In this document: piece by piece, positions 36,024 through 45,887 of the stretch
Layout of the letters: the number at the start of each line of letters is the position of its first letter
Numbering within the stretch: position 1 is the stretch's first letter
Assembly (NCBI RefSeq): GCF_900091495.1
Contig: NZ_LT607413.1
Location: 2,666,001-2,730,000 of the forward strand
Origin: Micromonospora echinospora
Lineage (GTDB): Bacteria > Actinomycetota > Actinomycetes > Mycobacteriales > Micromonosporaceae
Reading direction: 5' to 3'
Length of the DNA stretch: 64,000 nucleotides
Program-made: the position numbers and the translations under genes
The notes under the pieces: generated by a model
Database searches by the model: none
What the model was told of the DNA's origin: nothing
What the model saw: only the letters and a program-made list of their open reading frames with translations

Positions 36024-36986
36024 ATGAGCGCATCCCTGCGCCCGCGCCCCGGCGCGCCCACCGGCGCCGCCGCCGTACCGCCGGGCACCGTCTCTTTCCC
36101 CCGTCATCTCACCGTCGGCGTGATCGGCGCCGGTCGGGTCGGTGCCGTGCTGGGCGCGGCGCTCACCGCCGCCGGCCACCGGGTGGTCGCCGCCGCCGGT
36201 GTCTCCAGCGCGTCCACCGCCCGGATCGCCCGGCTGCTGCCCGACGTCCCGCGCCGCCCGGTGCTGGCGGTCGCCCGGGCCGCCACCGACCTGCTGCTGG
36301 TCGCGGTCCCGGACGACGCGCTCGCCGCCGTGGTGACCGGGCTCGCCGAGAGCGGCGTCCTCCGCCCCGGTCAGGTGGTCGCGCACACCTCCGGCGCGCA
36401 CGGGCTGGGCGTGCTCGCCGCGGCGGCCGAGGTGGGAGCCCGGCCGCTGGCGCTGCACCCCGCGATGACCTTCACCGGTACGCCCGACGACCTCGACCGC
36501 CTGCCCGGTGTCTCGTACGGCGTGACCGCCCCGCCGGAGCTGCGGGCGCTGGCCGCCCGGCTGGTGGCCGACCTCGGCGGCGTGCCCGAGTGGATCGCCG
36601 AGCCCGACCGGCCGCTCTACCACGCGGCCCTGGCGCACGGCGCGAACCATCTGGTCACCCTGGTCAACGAGGCGGCCGACCGGTTGCGCGACGCCGGGGT
36701 GGACGAGCCCGCACGGGTGCTGGCCCCGCTGCTGCGGGCAGCCCTGGAGAACGCCCTGCGACTCGGGGACGACGCGTTGACCGGCCCGGTGTCGCGTGGC
36801 GACGCGGGCACCGTCGCGCGGCATCTCGACCGGTTGGTGGCGACGGCGCCGGACTCGGTCGGGGCGTACCTGGCCCTGGCCCGGCGTACCGCCGACCGGG
36901 CGATCGCCGCCGGACGGCTCCGTCCGGTCGACGCGGAGCCGCTGCTCGGAGTGCTGGCTGGCGCACGTAGGGAGGCGGTGGCGTGA
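36024..36986 (+). CDS. Rossmann-like/DUF2520 dehydrogenase, probable ketopantoate-reductase-like
   Basis: The 320-residue protein has an N-terminal NAD(P)-binding motif ([25 protein letters not shown]) and a helical C-terminal DUF2520 domain with HPAMTFTG and [18 protein letters not shown]. It precedes panC with an overlapping GTGA junction, and this arrangement is common in actinobacteria. The context suggests the reduction of ketopantoate to pantoate, a step otherwise missing here, but the activity has not been shown from sequence. ATG 36024 is preceded by GAGGA at some distance; the first 29 residues are disordered. Confidence 0.85.
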   Translation: MSASLRPRPGAPTGAAAVPPGTVSFPRHLTVGVIGAGRVGAVLGAALTAAGHRVVAAAGVSSASTARIARLLPDVPRRPVLAVARAATDLLLVAVPDDALAAVVTGLAESGVLRPGQVVAHTSGAHGLGVLAAAAEVGARPLALHPAMTFTGTPDDLDRLPGVSYGVTAPPELRALAARLVADLGGVPEWIAEPDRPLYHAALAHGANHLVTLVNEAADRLRDAGVDEPARVLAPLLRAALENALRLGDDALTGPVSRGDAGTVARHLDRLVATAPDSVGAYLALARRTADRAIAAGRLRPVDAEPLLGVLAGARREAVA

Positions 36987-37825
36987 CCGCGGTGGTGCAC
37001 ACCCGCGCGGAACTGGCGACGGCGCGGGCCGCCCTGACCGGCACGGTCGGCGTGGTGATGACCATGGGTGCCCTGCACAGCGGGCACGAGTCGCTGCTGC
37101 GGGCGGCCCGGGAACAGGCCGACCACGTGCTGGTGACGGTCTTCGTCAACCCGTTGCAGTTCGGCCCGAACGAGGACTTCGACCGGTACCCACGCACCCT
37201 CGACGAGGATCTGGAGGTGTGCCGGCGGGCCGGCGCGGACCTCGTCTTCGCTCCCTCGGTGGCGGACATGTACCCGGACGGCGCACCGGGGGTGCGTCTC
37301 GACCCGGGCCGGCTCGGCGGCGAGCTGGAGGGGGAGAGCCGTCCCGGTTTCTTCCACGGGGTGCTCACCGTGGTCCTGAAGCTGCTCCAGCTCACTCGGG
37401 CCGACCTCGCGTTCTTCGGCGAGAAGGACTACCAGCAGCTCACCCTGGTCCGGCGGATGGTCCGCGACCTCGACGTGCCGGTCCGGGTGGTCGGCGTGCC
37501 GACGGTCCGCGAGCCGGACGGGCTGGCCCTGTCCAGTCGCAACCGCTACCTGTCCCCGGCCGAGCGGGTCACCGCGCGGAGCCTGTCGGCGGCGCTGCAC
37601 GCGGGCTCGCTCGCCGCCTCCGACGGCGCGTCCGCCGCCGACGTGCTGGTCGCCGCCAACGCCGTCTTCGGCGACCGGTCGGACGTGGAACTGGACTACC
37701 TGGTCCTCACCGACCCGGACCTCGAACCCGGCCCGGTCACCGGCCCGGCCCGGCTGCTGGTCGCGGCCCGGGTCGGCACGACGCGGCTCATCGACAACAT
37801 GGCGATCCGGCTCGACCCCCGATGA
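36983..37825 (+). CDS. panC: pantoate-beta-alanine ligase (pantothenate synthetase)
   Basis: The 280-residue enzyme condenses pantoate and beta-alanine with ATP. The nucleotidyl-transferase [10 protein letters not shown] motif is at 26-35, and the [29 protein letters not shown] and [13 protein letters not shown] segments are all diagnostic. GTG 36983 overlaps the stop of the upstream dehydrogenase. panD, which makes its beta-alanine, follows after 59 bases. Confidence 0.96.
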   Translation: MTAVVHTRAELATARAALTGTVGVVMTMGALHSGHESLLRAAREQADHVLVTVFVNPLQFGPNEDFDRYPRTLDEDLEVCRRAGADLVFAPSVADMYPDGAPGVRLDPGRLGGELEGESRPGFFHGVLTVVLKLLQLTRADLAFFGEKDYQQLTLVRRMVRDLDVPVRVVGVPTVREPDGLALSSRNRYLSPAERVTARSLSAALHAGSLAASDGASAADVLVAANAVFGDRSDVELDYLVLTDPDLEPGPVTGPARLLVAARVGTTRLIDNMAIRLDPR

Positions 37826-37884
37826 CCCTCCCGACCGGGCCTGACCGGCCCGGCCCGGCACCCGATGCGCGAAAGGCGACCCCG

Positions 37885-38310
37885 ATGTACCGCACGATGC
37901 TGAAGTCGAAGATCCACCGGGCCACGGTGACCCAGGCCGACCTGCACTACGTCGGCTCGGTGACGGTGGACCAGGATCTCCTCGACGCCGCCGACCTGCT
38001 CCCCGGCGAGCAGGTGGCGATCGTGGACATCACCAACGGCGCGCGACTGGAGACCTACGTCATCCCCGGTGCGCGGGGCAGCGGCGTGATCGGCATCAAC
38101 GGGGCCGCAGCGCACCTGGTGCACCCCGGTGACCTGGTCATCCTCATCTCGTACGGGCAGATGGACGACGCCGAGGCGCGGACGTACCAGCCCCGGGTGG
38201 TGCACGTCGACGCCGACAACCGCGTCATCGAGCTGGGTGCCGACCCGGCCGGGGTGGCCCCCGGCATGGTCGGCGACCCGGTCCGCGGTGACCTGCTGGC
38301 CGCCCGCTGA
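37885..38310 (+). CDS. panD: aspartate 1-decarboxylase precursor
   Basis: The 141-residue proenzyme cleaves itself between Gly24 and Ser25 (HYVGSVT) to create the pyruvoyl cofactor, then converts aspartate to beta-alanine for Pan[29 protein letters not shown] and [19 protein letters not shown] are the family landmarks. The start is ATG 37885 after GAAAGGCGA. In actinobacteria a longer C-terminal tail, here ending VRGDLLAAR, is usual. Confidence 0.96.
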   Translation: MYRTMLKSKIHRATVTQADLHYVGSVTVDQDLLDAADLLPGEQVAIVDITNGARLETYVIPGARGSGVIGINGAAAHLVHPGDLVILISYGQMDDAEARTYQPRVVHVDADNRVIELGADPAGVAPGMVGDPVRGDLLAAR

Positions 38311-38313
38311 CCA

Positions 38314-38337
38314 CCCGGCCGTCACCGGTCGGCCGGG
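38314..38337 (+). terminator. GC-rich hairpin after panD, possible terminator
   Basis: CCCGGCCG and CGGCCGGG form a perfect 8-bp stem with an 8-nt loop, starting 4 bases after the panD stop codon. There is no T run, so it is at best a high-GC-type terminator or an mRNA 3' end protector. Confidence 0.4.
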
Positions 38338-38384
38338 GCGGCACCGGGTCGGGGTGTCCGGTTCCGGCCCACCAATCCGGTCTG

Positions 38385-38412
38385 TTACCGGAGGGTCATT
38401 TCTGGTTACCCT
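38385..38412 (+). promoter_or_regulatory. probable promoter of the septum-formation-type lipoprotein gene
   Basis: TTACCG at 38385-38390 and TACCCT at 38407-38412 are separated by 16 bases, acceptable for a housekeeping actinobacterial promoter. The leader would be about 40 nt and contains GGGGGAGG just before ATG 38458. Confidence 0.45.
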
Positions 38413-38457
38413 TACCGCGCGCCGTCGGGCGACGGCCGCTGGCTGGGGGAGGCCGCG

Positions 38458-39351
38458 ATGCGCCGTGCGAGGAGGAGCCTGGCCGCCGCGTTGCTGACGG
38501 CCGCCCTGCTGGCCGGCTGCGCCGACGCCGGTGGGCTCGACGGCGACCTGGTCGACGACTGGGCCGCCCTGGCCGCCCCCGGGCCGTTCGTGCCGCCGGC
38601 CGGGGTCTGCCAGGTGGCCGACTTCGCCGACGTGGTCCCGCTCGCCACCTTCGAGCCGGTGGACTGCGGCGTCCCGCACCGGGTCGAGACCACGCACGTG
38701 GGCACCTTCCCCGCTGCGGTCACCGCCCCGCCGGCCGTCGACTCGCCGTCGATGCGGGCCGCCTTCGCCGACTGTGACACCCGCACCTCCGCGTACGTGG
38801 GTGACGAGTGGCGGGCCGGTCGGCTGCGGCTCGGCGTGGCCCTGCCGTCGAAGGTCGGCTGGGCGGCCGGTGCCCGCTGGTACCGGTGCGACCTGACCGA
38901 GGTCGACACCGTCGAACGGGCCGCCCGGACGGTCCTGCGCACCGGCAGCCTGCGCGACGCCCTGAAGGCTGCCACCGCCCCGCTCCGGCTGGGCTGCCAG
39001 AACGCGCGTACCGGCCCGGAACTGGGCGTGCAGGCGGTCACCCCGGCCGACTGTGCCAAGGCGCACAACGCGGAGTTCGTCGGGGTGTGGAAGGCACCGG
39101 ATACCCCGTACCCGGTGAAGCCCGGCGACTGGGCCCCGCTCTACGCCGGCTGCCGGTCGGTCCTGGCCCGCTACGCCGGCCTGCCGGTCGACGACTACCT
39201 GAAGTTCCGCACCGACCTGGTGGTGCGCCCACCCGGCGCGGCCCGCTGGAAGGCCGGCGACCGGGGCGTCCGCTGCTACCTGTGGCTCAGCGACCGTACG
39301 GTGACCCGCTCGCTCAAGGGAGCCGGCCCGACCGTCCTGCCCATCCGCTGA
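38458..39351 (+). CDS. septum formation family lipoprotein
   Basis: The 297-residue protein has a lipoprotein signal peptide (lipobox LAGC, cysteine 21). The mature part contains two copies of a Cys-rich module with Asp-Cys ... His patterns (FEPVDCGVPHRVETTHVG and VTPADCAKAHNAEFVGVW), characteristic of the Septum_form domain found in actinobacterial envelope proteins. The pairs of cysteines probably form disulfides outside the cell. Its role in division is inferred from the family name only. It lies between the pantothenate and NAD genes with its own promoter. Confidence 0.85.
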   Translation: MRRARRSLAAALLTAALLAGCADAGGLDGDLVDDWAALAAPGPFVPPAGVCQVADFADVVPLATFEPVDCGVPHRVETTHVGTFPAAVTAPPAVDSPSMRAAFADCDTRTSAYVGDEWRAGRLRLGVALPSKVGWAAGARWYRCDLTEVDTVERAARTVLRTGSLRDALKAATAPLRLGCQNARTGPELGVQAVTPADCAKAHNAEFVGVWKAPDTPYPVKPGDWAPLYAGCRSVLARYAGLPVDDYLKFRTDLVVRPPGAARWKAGDRGVRCYLWLSDRTVTRSLKGAGPTVLPIR

Positions 39352-39452
39352 TCGCCCCCTCGCCGGGCAGTCGGGGTGGCTGCGGCGTCGGCCGCGCCAC
39401 TCGGTGCGGCCCCGCCAGTGCACCGCCGCCGCCGACGCGGTTGACTGTGCTC

Positions 39453-41147
39453 ATGGAGCTGTCGACCGTCGCGCTGCCCGGCGTTCCCGACCTGCTGGCC
39501 GCGCCCGCGCCCGGCTGGGTGGAGACCACCGACGTGATCGTGGTCGGGTCCGGGGTCGCCGGCCTGACCGCCGCGCTGCACCTGCGGGAGGCGGGGCTGC
39601 ACGTCACCGTGGTCACCAAGGTGAACATCGACGAGGGCTCGACCCGCTGGGCGCAGGGAGGAATCGCCGCGGTGCTCGACCCGGCGGACACGCCGGACGC
39701 GCACGCGTACGACACCGAGGTCGCCGGGGTGGGGCTCTGCGACCCGGCGGCGGTGCGGGTGCTGGTGGAGGAGGGGCCGACCCGACTGCGGGAGCTGATG
39801 CGGATCGGGGCCGAGTTCGACCGGCACCCGGACGGGTCGCTGATGCTGACCCGGGAGGGTGGGCACCGGGCGGACCGGATCGTGCACGCCGGAGGGGACG
39901 CCACCGGCGCGGAGGTGCAGCGGGCGCTGCACGCGGCGGTCCGCCGCGACCCGTGGATCCGCCTGGTCGAGCACGCGCTGGTGCTGGATCTGCTCCGGGC
40001 CCCCGGGGACGGCCCCGGCGGGCTCGGCCGGGCCTGCGGGATCACCCTGCACGTGCTCGGCGAGGGGAGCGAGGACGGCGTCGGCGCCATCCTGGCCCGC
40101 GCGGTCGTCCTGGCCACCGGTGGGATGGGCCAGATCTTCGCGGCGACCACCAACCCGGCCGTGTCGACCGGGGACGGTGTCGCGCTGGCCCTGCGGGCCG
40201 GGGCGGCCGTCACCGACGTGGAGTTCGTGCAGTTCCACCCGACCGCGCTGATCGTCCCCGAGCAGGCCCGGGTGTCCGGGGCCGGGCACGCCCAGCAGCC
40301 GCTGGTCTCCGAGGCGCTGCGCGGCGAGGGCGCGCACCTGGTCGACGCGGACGGCAAGCGGTTCATGGTGGGGCAGCACGAGCTGGCCGAGCTGGCTCCC
40401 CGCGACGTGGTCGCCAAGGGCATCCACCGGGTGCTGCTGGCCACCGGCGCGGACCACGTCTACCTCGACGCCCGGCACCTGGGCGGCGCGCACCTGGCCC
40501 GCCGCTTCCCGACCATCGTGGCGTCCTGCCTGGCCATCGGGGTGGACCCGGCGACCGACCTGATCCCGGTCGCTCCGGCCGCCCACTACGCGTCCGGCGG
40601 CGTCCGCACGGACCTGCGCGGCCAGACCTCCATTCCCGGCCTGTACGCCTGCGGCGAGGTGGCCTGCACCGGTGTGCACGGGGCGAACCGGTTGGCCAGC
40701 AACTCGCTGCTGGAGGGGCTGGTCTTCTCCCGGCGGATCGCCGAGGACATCGCCCGGGGGCTGCCCGAGCAGGCGCAGCCCGCGCCGACCGGCGCGTGGC
40801 GGGGCGGGGGCGGTTGGGTGGTGCCGGCGGAGGTGACTCCGGTGCTGCAACGGGCGATGACCCGGGGGGCCGGCGTGCTCCGCTCGGCGGAGACCCTGGC
40901 CGCGACGGCGGGAACGCTGACCGAGCTGGGCGCGGGTCGGGGCGCACCCCGTACGGCGAGCTGGGAGGCGACGAACCTGATCACGGTGGCGTCGACGCTG
41001 GTCGCCGCCGCGTACGCCCGTCGGGAGACCCGGGGTTGCCACTGGCGGGAGGACTTCCCGACGGCCGACGAGACGTGGCGCGGCCACCTGGTCGGGGCGA
41101 TCGGGACGGACGGCCGCCTGACCCACCGGTGGGAGGCGTCTGCGTGA
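39453..41147 (+). CDS. nadB: L-aspartate oxidase
   Basis: The 564-residue flavoprotein oxidises aspartate to iminoaspartate, the first step of de novo NAD synthesis. It has the FAD-binding VIVVGSGVAGLTAALHLREAG near residue 30, the STRWAQGGIAAVLDP motif, EFVQFHPTAL, and AHYASGGVRTDLRGQTSIPGLYACGE with GANRLASNSLLEGLVF. ATG 39453 is the only reasonable start before the flavin motif. No nadA (quinolinate synthase) gene is seen in the window. The last 18 bases with the stop codon recur 42 bases downstream. Confidence 0.95.
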   Translation: MELSTVALPGVPDLLAAPAPGWVETTDVIVVGSGVAGLTAALHLREAGLHVTVVTKVNIDEGSTRWAQGGIAAVLDPADTPDAHAYDTEVAGVGLCDPAAVRVLVEEGPTRLRELMRIGAEFDRHPDGSLMLTREGGHRADRIVHAGGDATGAEVQRALHAAVRRDPWIRLVEHALVLDLLRAPGDGPGGLGRACGITLHVLGEGSEDGVGAILARAVVLATGGMGQIFAATTNPAVSTGDGVALALRAGAAVTDVEFVQFHPTALIVPEQARVSGAGHAQQPLVSEALRGEGAHLVDADGKRFMVGQHELAELAPRDVVAKGIHRVLLATGADHVYLDARHLGGAHLARRFPTIVASCLAIGVDPATDLIPVAPAAHYASGGVRTDLRGQTSIPGLYACGEVACTGVHGANRLASNSLLEGLVFSRRIAEDIARGLPEQAQPAPTGAWRGGGGWVVPAEVTPVLQRAMTRGAGVLRSAETLAATAGTLTELGAGRGAPRTASWEATNLITVASTLVAAAYARRETRGCHWREDFPTADETWRGHLVGAIGTDGRLTHRWEASA

Positions 41148-41277
41148 GCGCCGGGTGGGCTGCGGTCGTGAGCGGAGGCGTCCGCGTGAGCATGTGGCCC
41201 GCGGGCGAGTACGGAGGTGTCCGCGGGCGGAGTGCGCCGGTCCGGCGAGCCCGGCAGTCGCGAATCGAGGAGGCCCG

Positions 41278-42195
41278 GTGAGGGAGTGGACGGAGCAGGC
41301 GCTGCGGGAGGCCGGGCTGGACCCGGCGGAGGTACGGCGGATCGTCGAGACCGCCCTGCGTGAGGACCTCGGTCCGGAGTTCCGGGACGTCACCAGTCTC
41401 GCCACCATCCCGGCCGGGCAGACCGACACGGCCGACCTGGTGGCGCGCGCGGATGGGGTGGTCGCCGGGCTGGCCGTAGCGGCGGCCGTGTTCGAGCTGG
41501 TCGGCCCGGTGACCGGCGACCCTCGTACGGTCGAGGTGTCCCTGGTGGCCGCCGACGGCGCGCGGGTGGCGCGCGGTGACGTGCTGGCCACGGTCACCGG
41601 TCCGACCCGGTCGCTGCTCACCGCCGAGCGGACCGCGCTCAACCTGCTCTGCCGGATGTCCGGGGTGGCCACCCACACCCGGGCCTGGGCGGACGTGCTG
41701 GCCGGCACGAAGGCGATGGTGCTGGACACCCGGAAGACCACCCCGGGGCTGCGGTCCCTGGAGAAGTACGCGGTGCGGGCCGGCGGCGGCACCAACAAGC
41801 GGATGGGCCTGCACGACGTCGCCATGATCAAGGACAACCACAAGTTCGCGGCCGGCGGGATCGCCGCCGCCTACCGGCGGGTGCGGGAGGCGTTCCCCGG
41901 GGTGGCGGTGCAGGTGGAGGTGGACACGCTGGCCGAGGCGGTGGAGGCGGTCGAGGCGGGCGCGGACTTCCTGCTGCTGGACAACATGTCCCCGGCGACG
42001 CTCACCGAGGTGGTGGCCGCAGTGGGGGACCGGGCCGAGCTGGAGGCGACCGGCAGGCTGACGCTGGACGTCGCCGCCGAGTACGCCGCCACCGGCGTCG
42101 ACTATCTCTCGGTGGGCGCGTTGACCCACTCCTCGCCGATCCTGGACATCGCGTTGGACCTGCGCGCCCCGGTGACCGCCGGCGACGTTGTCTAG
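41278..42195 (+). CDS. nadC: nicotinate-nucleotide diphosphorylase (carboxylating), quinolinate phosphoribosyltransferase
   Basis: The 305-residue enzyme turns quinolinate and PRPP into nicotinate mononucleotide. LREDLGPEFRDVTS, LNLLCRMSGVATHTR, DTRKTTPGLRSLEKYAVRAGGGTNKRMGLHD and IKDNH are the family's substrate-binding segments; VEVDTLAEAVEAVEAGADFLLLDNMSP completes the barrel. GTG 41278 is chosen because GGAGG lies just upstream. The 130 bases separating it from nadB hold repeats of the nadB end and no gene. Confidence 0.95.
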   Translation: MREWTEQALREAGLDPAEVRRIVETALREDLGPEFRDVTSLATIPAGQTDTADLVARADGVVAGLAVAAAVFELVGPVTGDPRTVEVSLVAADGARVARGDVLATVTGPTRSLLTAERTALNLLCRMSGVATHTRAWADVLAGTKAMVLDTRKTTPGLRSLEKYAVRAGGGTNKRMGLHDVAMIKDNHKFAAGGIAAAYRRVREAFPGVAVQVEVDTLAEAVEAVEAGADFLLLDNMSPATLTEVVAAVGDRAELEATGRLTLDVAAEYAATGVDYLSVGALTHSSPILDIALDLRAPVTAGDVV

Positions 42196-42204
42196 GCTGC
42201 GTGC

Positions 42205-42963
42205 GTGCTGCTCTGCATCGACATCGGAAACACCAACACCGTGCTGGCGACCTTCGACGGCGACCGGCTGGTGCACTCCTGGCGGATCAAGACCGACGCC
42301 CGTTCGACCGCGGACGAGCTGGGTCTGATGTTCCGTGGCCTGCTCGCCGGGGACGCGGTGGAGATCACCGGTATCGCCGCCTGCTCCACCGTGCCGGCCG
42401 CGCTCCGCTCGCTCCGGACCATGCTGGCGCGCTACTACGACAACCTGCCCAGTGTCGTCGTCGAACCGGGGGTACGCACCGGGGTGCAGCTCGCCATCGA
42501 CAACCCGAAGGAGGTCGGGTCGGACCGGGTGGTGAACACGCTCGCCGCGTACACCCTCTACGGCGGGCCGTCGATCGTGGTGGACTTCGGCACCACCACC
42601 AACTTCGACGTGATCAGCGGTCGGGGCGAGTTCCTGGGTGGCGCGTTCGCGCCGGGCATCGAGATCTCCTTCGACGCGCTCGCCGCCCGGGCGGCCCAGC
42701 TGCGCAAGGTCGAGGCGACGAAGCCCCGGTCGGTGATCGGCAAGAACACCGTGGAGTGCCTCCAGTCCGGCCTCTACTTCGGCTTCGCCGGCCAGGTGGA
42801 CCGGATCGTCGAGCGGATGACCGAGGAGCTGGGCGAGGTCAAGGCGGTGATCGCCACCGGTGGCCTGGCCTCGCTGGTGATCAACGAGTGCCGGACCATC
42901 ACCCACCACGAACCGATGATCACCCTCATCGGGCTCCGCATGGTCTACGAACGCAACGTCTGA
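42205..42963 (+). CDS. coaX: type III pantothenate kinase
   Basis: The 252-residue kinase starts coenzyme A synthesis from pantothenate. The ASKHA-fold phosphate loops are visible: CIDIGNTNTVLATF at the N-terminus and SIVVDFGTTTNFDVI near residue 125. GSDRVVN and FAPGIEISFDAL are typical of CoaX. TAGGCT at 42193-42198 ends exactly 6 nt before GTG 42205, so this gene probably has a leaderless transcript of its own although nadC ends only 9 bases before it. It works directly downstream of PanC and PanD. Confidence 0.95.
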   Translation: MLLCIDIGNTNTVLATFDGDRLVHSWRIKTDARSTADELGLMFRGLLAGDAVEITGIAACSTVPAALRSLRTMLARYYDNLPSVVVEPGVRTGVQLAIDNPKEVGSDRVVNTLAAYTLYGGPSIVVDFGTTTNFDVISGRGEFLGGAFAPGIEISFDALAARAAQLRKVEATKPRSVIGKNTVECLQSGLYFGFAGQVDRIVERMTEELGEVKAVIATGGLASLVINECRTITHHEPMITLIGLRMVYERNV

Positions 42964-43025
42964 GACCGTCGGACGGCCGCCCGGCGGGGGTGGAGAGGTC
43001 GCCCGACGGGTGGCCGCCGGTCGGG

Positions 43026-43766
43026 TCAGTGCCGGTGGACGCGGAGCGCCAGCGTCCGGTACGGCAGGGCGAGGGTCTCCCGACCGGACAGGTCGGGATG
43101 TGAGCGGAGCAGTTCGCGCAGTTCCCGGTCGACCCGTCGCCGGTGCTCCGGCGCGGCGGTCAGGTAGTGCGAGCGGGTGCGGACCATGCCGAGCAACTCG
43201 TCCGGGGTGAGCACGGTGGTGTGCGGGAACTCGGCCCACTCCGGGGCGGTGAACTCGGGGCCGAAGTCGGTGACGCTCGCGAGCAGGTGGTCGACGGTGT
43301 CGCCGATCTCGGCGATCCGGTTCAGCTCGGTCACCCAGGGCGTCCGGTCGTCACGCAGGTTCCAGACCGGGGCGAGGACGCCGCCGGGCCGCAGCACCCG
43401 GGCGATCTCCGGGTGCGCGCGCTCGCGGTCGAACCAGTGGTACGCCTGGCCGGCCAGCACCGCGTCGGCGTACCCGTCGGGCAGTGGCACCGATTCGGCG
43501 GTGCCGGCCAGCGCGGTGACGCCGGCCGTGGCGTCCGCGAACCGGGTCCGCATCCCGGGGTCGGGTTCGACGGCGGTCACCGGGTGCCCGAGCGCGAGCA
43601 GGCCCCGGGTCAGGATGCCGGTGCCCGCGCCCAGGTCGACGATCCGGGCGGACGGGACGAGCCCGTCGAGTGCCCAGCGCAGGGCCGCCTCCGGATAGCC
43701 GGGTCGAAACCGGTCGTACTCGGCGGCGGCCGTACCGAACGACAGGGCGTGGGTGGGATCGACCAT
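43026..43766 (-). CDS. class I SAM-dependent methyltransferase
   Basis: The 246-residue protein has motif I VDLGAGTGILTRGLLALGHPVTAVEPD, motif II DGYADAVLAGQAYHWFD and motif III VLRPGGVLAPVWNLR. This is the UbiE/YafE-like type common in actinobacteria. The opening HALSFGTAAAEYDRFRPGYP is typical of that group; the substrate is unknown. ATG 43766 has TAACCT exactly 6 nt upstream on its strand. It is divergent from lysS. Confidence 0.88.
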   Translation of the reverse strand: MVDPTHALSFGTAAAEYDRFRPGYPEAALRWALDGLVPSARIVDLGAGTGILTRGLLALGHPVTAVEPDPGMRTRFADATAGVTALAGTAESVPLPDGYADAVLAGQAYHWFDRERAHPEIARVLRPGGVLAPVWNLRDDRTPWVTELNRIAEIGDTVDHLLASVTDFGPEFTAPEWAEFPHTTVLTPDELLGMVRTRSHYLTAAPEHRRRVDRELRELLRSHPDLSGRETLALPYRTLALRVHRH

Positions 43767-43857
43767 GCCGGCAGGTTATCGAGTGCCGGCCCCCGGAGGG
43801 GCTTGAGTAGGCTCGTCCCTTGGACCCACCCGATTTCTCCCGCTGAGGACGCATGCC

Positions 43858-45366
43858 GTGACCGAGCAGAACCCCGTGCCGATCGATCCCGCCGACGACC
43901 TTCCCGAGCAGATGAAGGTCCGCCGGGAGAAGCGTGACCGGATGCTCGCCGACGGCGTCGAGCCCTACCCGATCGGCTACCCCCGGACCAGCACGCTGGC
44001 CGTGGTCCGCGAGAAGTACGCCGACCTGCCGACCGACACCGCCACCGGCGACCGGGTCGCGGTCACCGGCCGGGTGATCTTCGTACGGAACACCGGCAAG
44101 CTCTGCTTCGCCACCCTGCGGGACGGCGACGGCACCGAGTTGCAGGCGATGTTCTCCCTGGACCGGGTCGGCCCCGAGCGGCTGGAGGACTGGAAGCGCC
44201 AGGTCGACCTGGGTGACCTCGTCGGGGTCACCGGCGAGGTGATCACCAGCCGGCGGGGTGAGCTGTCCGTTCTGGTCGAGCAGTGGGCGGTGACCGCCAA
44301 GGCGCTGCGCCCGCTGCCGGTGGCGCACAAGCCGCTCAGCGAGGAGGCCCGCGTCCGGCAGCGTTACGTCGACCTGATCGTCCGTCCGCAGGCCCGCCAG
44401 ATGGTGCGGACGCGGGCGGCGACGGTGCGCAGCCTGCGCGACTCGTTGCACGGCAAGGGATTCATCGAGGTCGAGACCCCGATGCTCCAGCTCCTGCACG
44501 GTGGGGCCGCCGCACGCCCATTCGTGACGCACAGCAATGCGTTGGGTACGGATCTCTATCTGCGAATCGCCCCGGAACTGTTTCTCAAGCGGGCGGTGGT
44601 CGGCGGCGTCGACCGGGTCTTCGAGATCAACCGTAACTTCCGTAATGAGGGCATCGACTCCTCGCACTCGCCCGAGTTCGCGATGCTCGAGACGTACGAG
44701 GCGTACGGCGACTACGACACGATGGCCGCGCTCACCCGGAATCTGGTGCAGCAGGCCGCGATCGCGGTGTCCGGGTCGACCACGGTGACCCACGCCGACG
44801 GCCGGGAGTTCGACCTCGGCGGCGAGTGGCGCTCGGTGACGCTCTTCGGTGTTCTTTCCGAAGCGCTCGGTGAGGAGGTCACCGTCCGCACTGAGCACGC
44901 CCGCCTGGTGCAGTACGCGGAGAAGGTCGGTCTTTCCGTCGACCCGAAGTGGGGGCCGGGCAAGCTCGCCGAGGAACTCTTCGAGGAACTGGTGGTGCCG
45001 GGCCTCCAGGAACCCACCTTCGTGCGGGACTACCCGGAGGAGACCAGCCCGCTGACCCGGGGGCACCGGCACGAGCCCGGCCTGGCCGAGAAGTGGGACC
45101 TCTACGTGCTCGGCTTCGAGCTGGCCACCGCGTACTCCGAGCTGGTCGACCCGGTGGTCCAGCGCGAGCGGCTGGTCGCCCAGGCGGCGCTGGCGGCCCG
45201 TGGCGACGACGAGGCCATGCGGCTCGACGAGGACTTCCTGCGGGCGATGGAGTACGGAATGCCGCCCGCCGGGGGTATGGGAATGGGAATCGACCGGCTC
45301 TTGATGGCCCTGACCGGCCTGGGAATTCGGGAAACCATCCTCTTCCCCTTGGTGCGCCCAGAGTAG
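43858..45366 (+). CDS. lysS: lysine-tRNA ligase, class II
   Basis: The 502-residue enzyme charges tRNA-Lys. An N-terminal OB-fold anticodon domain ([30 protein letters not shown]) precedes the class II catalytic core with motif 2 [26 protein letters not shown] and motif 3 [17 protein letters not shown] 43858 follows GAGGA. TAGGCT at 43808-43813 is a good -10, giving a 40-nt leader. lsr2 and clpC follow, an order conserved in actinobacteria. Confidence 0.96.
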   Translation: MTEQNPVPIDPADDLPEQMKVRREKRDRMLADGVEPYPIGYPRTSTLAVVREKYADLPTDTATGDRVAVTGRVIFVRNTGKLCFATLRDGDGTELQAMFSLDRVGPERLEDWKRQVDLGDLVGVTGEVITSRRGELSVLVEQWAVTAKALRPLPVAHKPLSEEARVRQRYVDLIVRPQARQMVRTRAATVRSLRDSLHGKGFIEVETPMLQLLHGGAAARPFVTHSNALGTDLYLRIAPELFLKRAVVGGVDRVFEINRNFRNEGIDSSHSPEFAMLETYEAYGDYDTMAALTRNLVQQAAIAVSGSTTVTHADGREFDLGGEWRSVTLFGVLSEALGEEVTVRTEHARLVQYAEKVGLSVDPKWGPGKLAEELFEELVVPGLQEPTFVRDYPEETSPLTRGHRHEPGLAEKWDLYVLGFELATAYSELVDPVVQRERLVAQAALAARGDDEAMRLDEDFLRAMEYGMPPAGGMGMGIDRLLMALTGLGIRETILFPLVRPE

Positions 45367-45398
45367 CGAGGCTACCCGTGGGTGAATCGGCCGTCCTA

Positions 45399-45429
45399 TT
45401 GACGGGGTCAGCATCGTGCCCGCTATTGT
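45399..45429 (+). promoter_or_regulatory. probable lsr2 promoter
   Basis: TTGACG at 45399-45404 and TATTGT at 45424-45429 are separated by 19 bases, in the short gap between lysS and lsr2. The implied leader of about 35 nt contains AAAGGA before GTG 45470. Confidence 0.5.
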
Positions 45430-45469
45430 GCTCTTGTTAGCAGGAGAACCTGCTCGAAAGGAATGGCAC

Positions 45470-45820
45470 GTGGCCAAGCAGATCATTCACAAGCTGGTCG
45501 ATGACCTGGACGGCGGAGACGCCGACGAGACCGTCAAGTTCGCGCTCGACGGCGTTCAGTACGAGATCGACCTCTCCAACAAGAACGCCGACAAATTGCG
45601 GGAGCTATTCGCCCCCTACGTCGCGGCCGGCTCGAAGGTCGGTCGAGGGGGCGTGGTGGTCGGTGGTCGGGCCGCACGCGGCCGGGGTGGCGCCACCGCG
45701 GACCGGGCGCAGAACAAGGCGATCCGGGACTGGGCGAAGCGGGAAGGACGGGAGATCTCCGACCGGGGCCGCATCCCCCAGGAGATCGTCGACGAGTTCC
45801 ACGCGAAGGCCGGCCACTGA
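45470..45820 (+). CDS. lsr2: Lsr2 nucleoid-associated protein (H-NS-like xenogeneic silencer)
   Basis: The 116-residue protein has the N-terminal dimerisation domain (KQIIHKLVDDLDGGDADETVKFALDGVQYEIDLSNKNADKLRE) and a C-terminal DNA-binding domain with the AT-hook-like core NKAIRDWAKREGREISDRGRIPQEIVDEF. Lsr2 binds AT-rich DNA and silences acquired genes. GTG 45470 is chosen over an in-frame ATG at 45416 because AAAGGA precedes it and homology begins at AKQIIHKL. A perfect terminator follows. Confidence 0.96.
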   Translation: MAKQIIHKLVDDLDGGDADETVKFALDGVQYEIDLSNKNADKLRELFAPYVAAGSKVGRGGVVVGGRAARGRGGATADRAQNKAIRDWAKREGREISDRGRIPQEIVDEFHAKAGH

Positions 45821-45841
45821 CGCCGACCCTCGACCGAGTAA

Positions 45842-45887
45842 AACCGACGCCGGCCCGGAGCATCCGCTCCGGGCCGGCGTCGGTTTC
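45842..45887 (+). terminator. strong rho-independent terminator after lsr2
   Basis: A 21-bp perfect stem (45842-45862 with 45867-45887) encloses the loop ATCC. The stem ends in AAA on one side and TTT on the other, so it could work in both directions. Confidence 0.92.

Noticed and set aside
41148..41277. A small gene between nadB and nadC using one of several GTGAGC or ATG starts
   Set aside because: The starts arise from repeats of the nadB end, the frames are short, and nadC has its own GGAGG site at the end of the gap.
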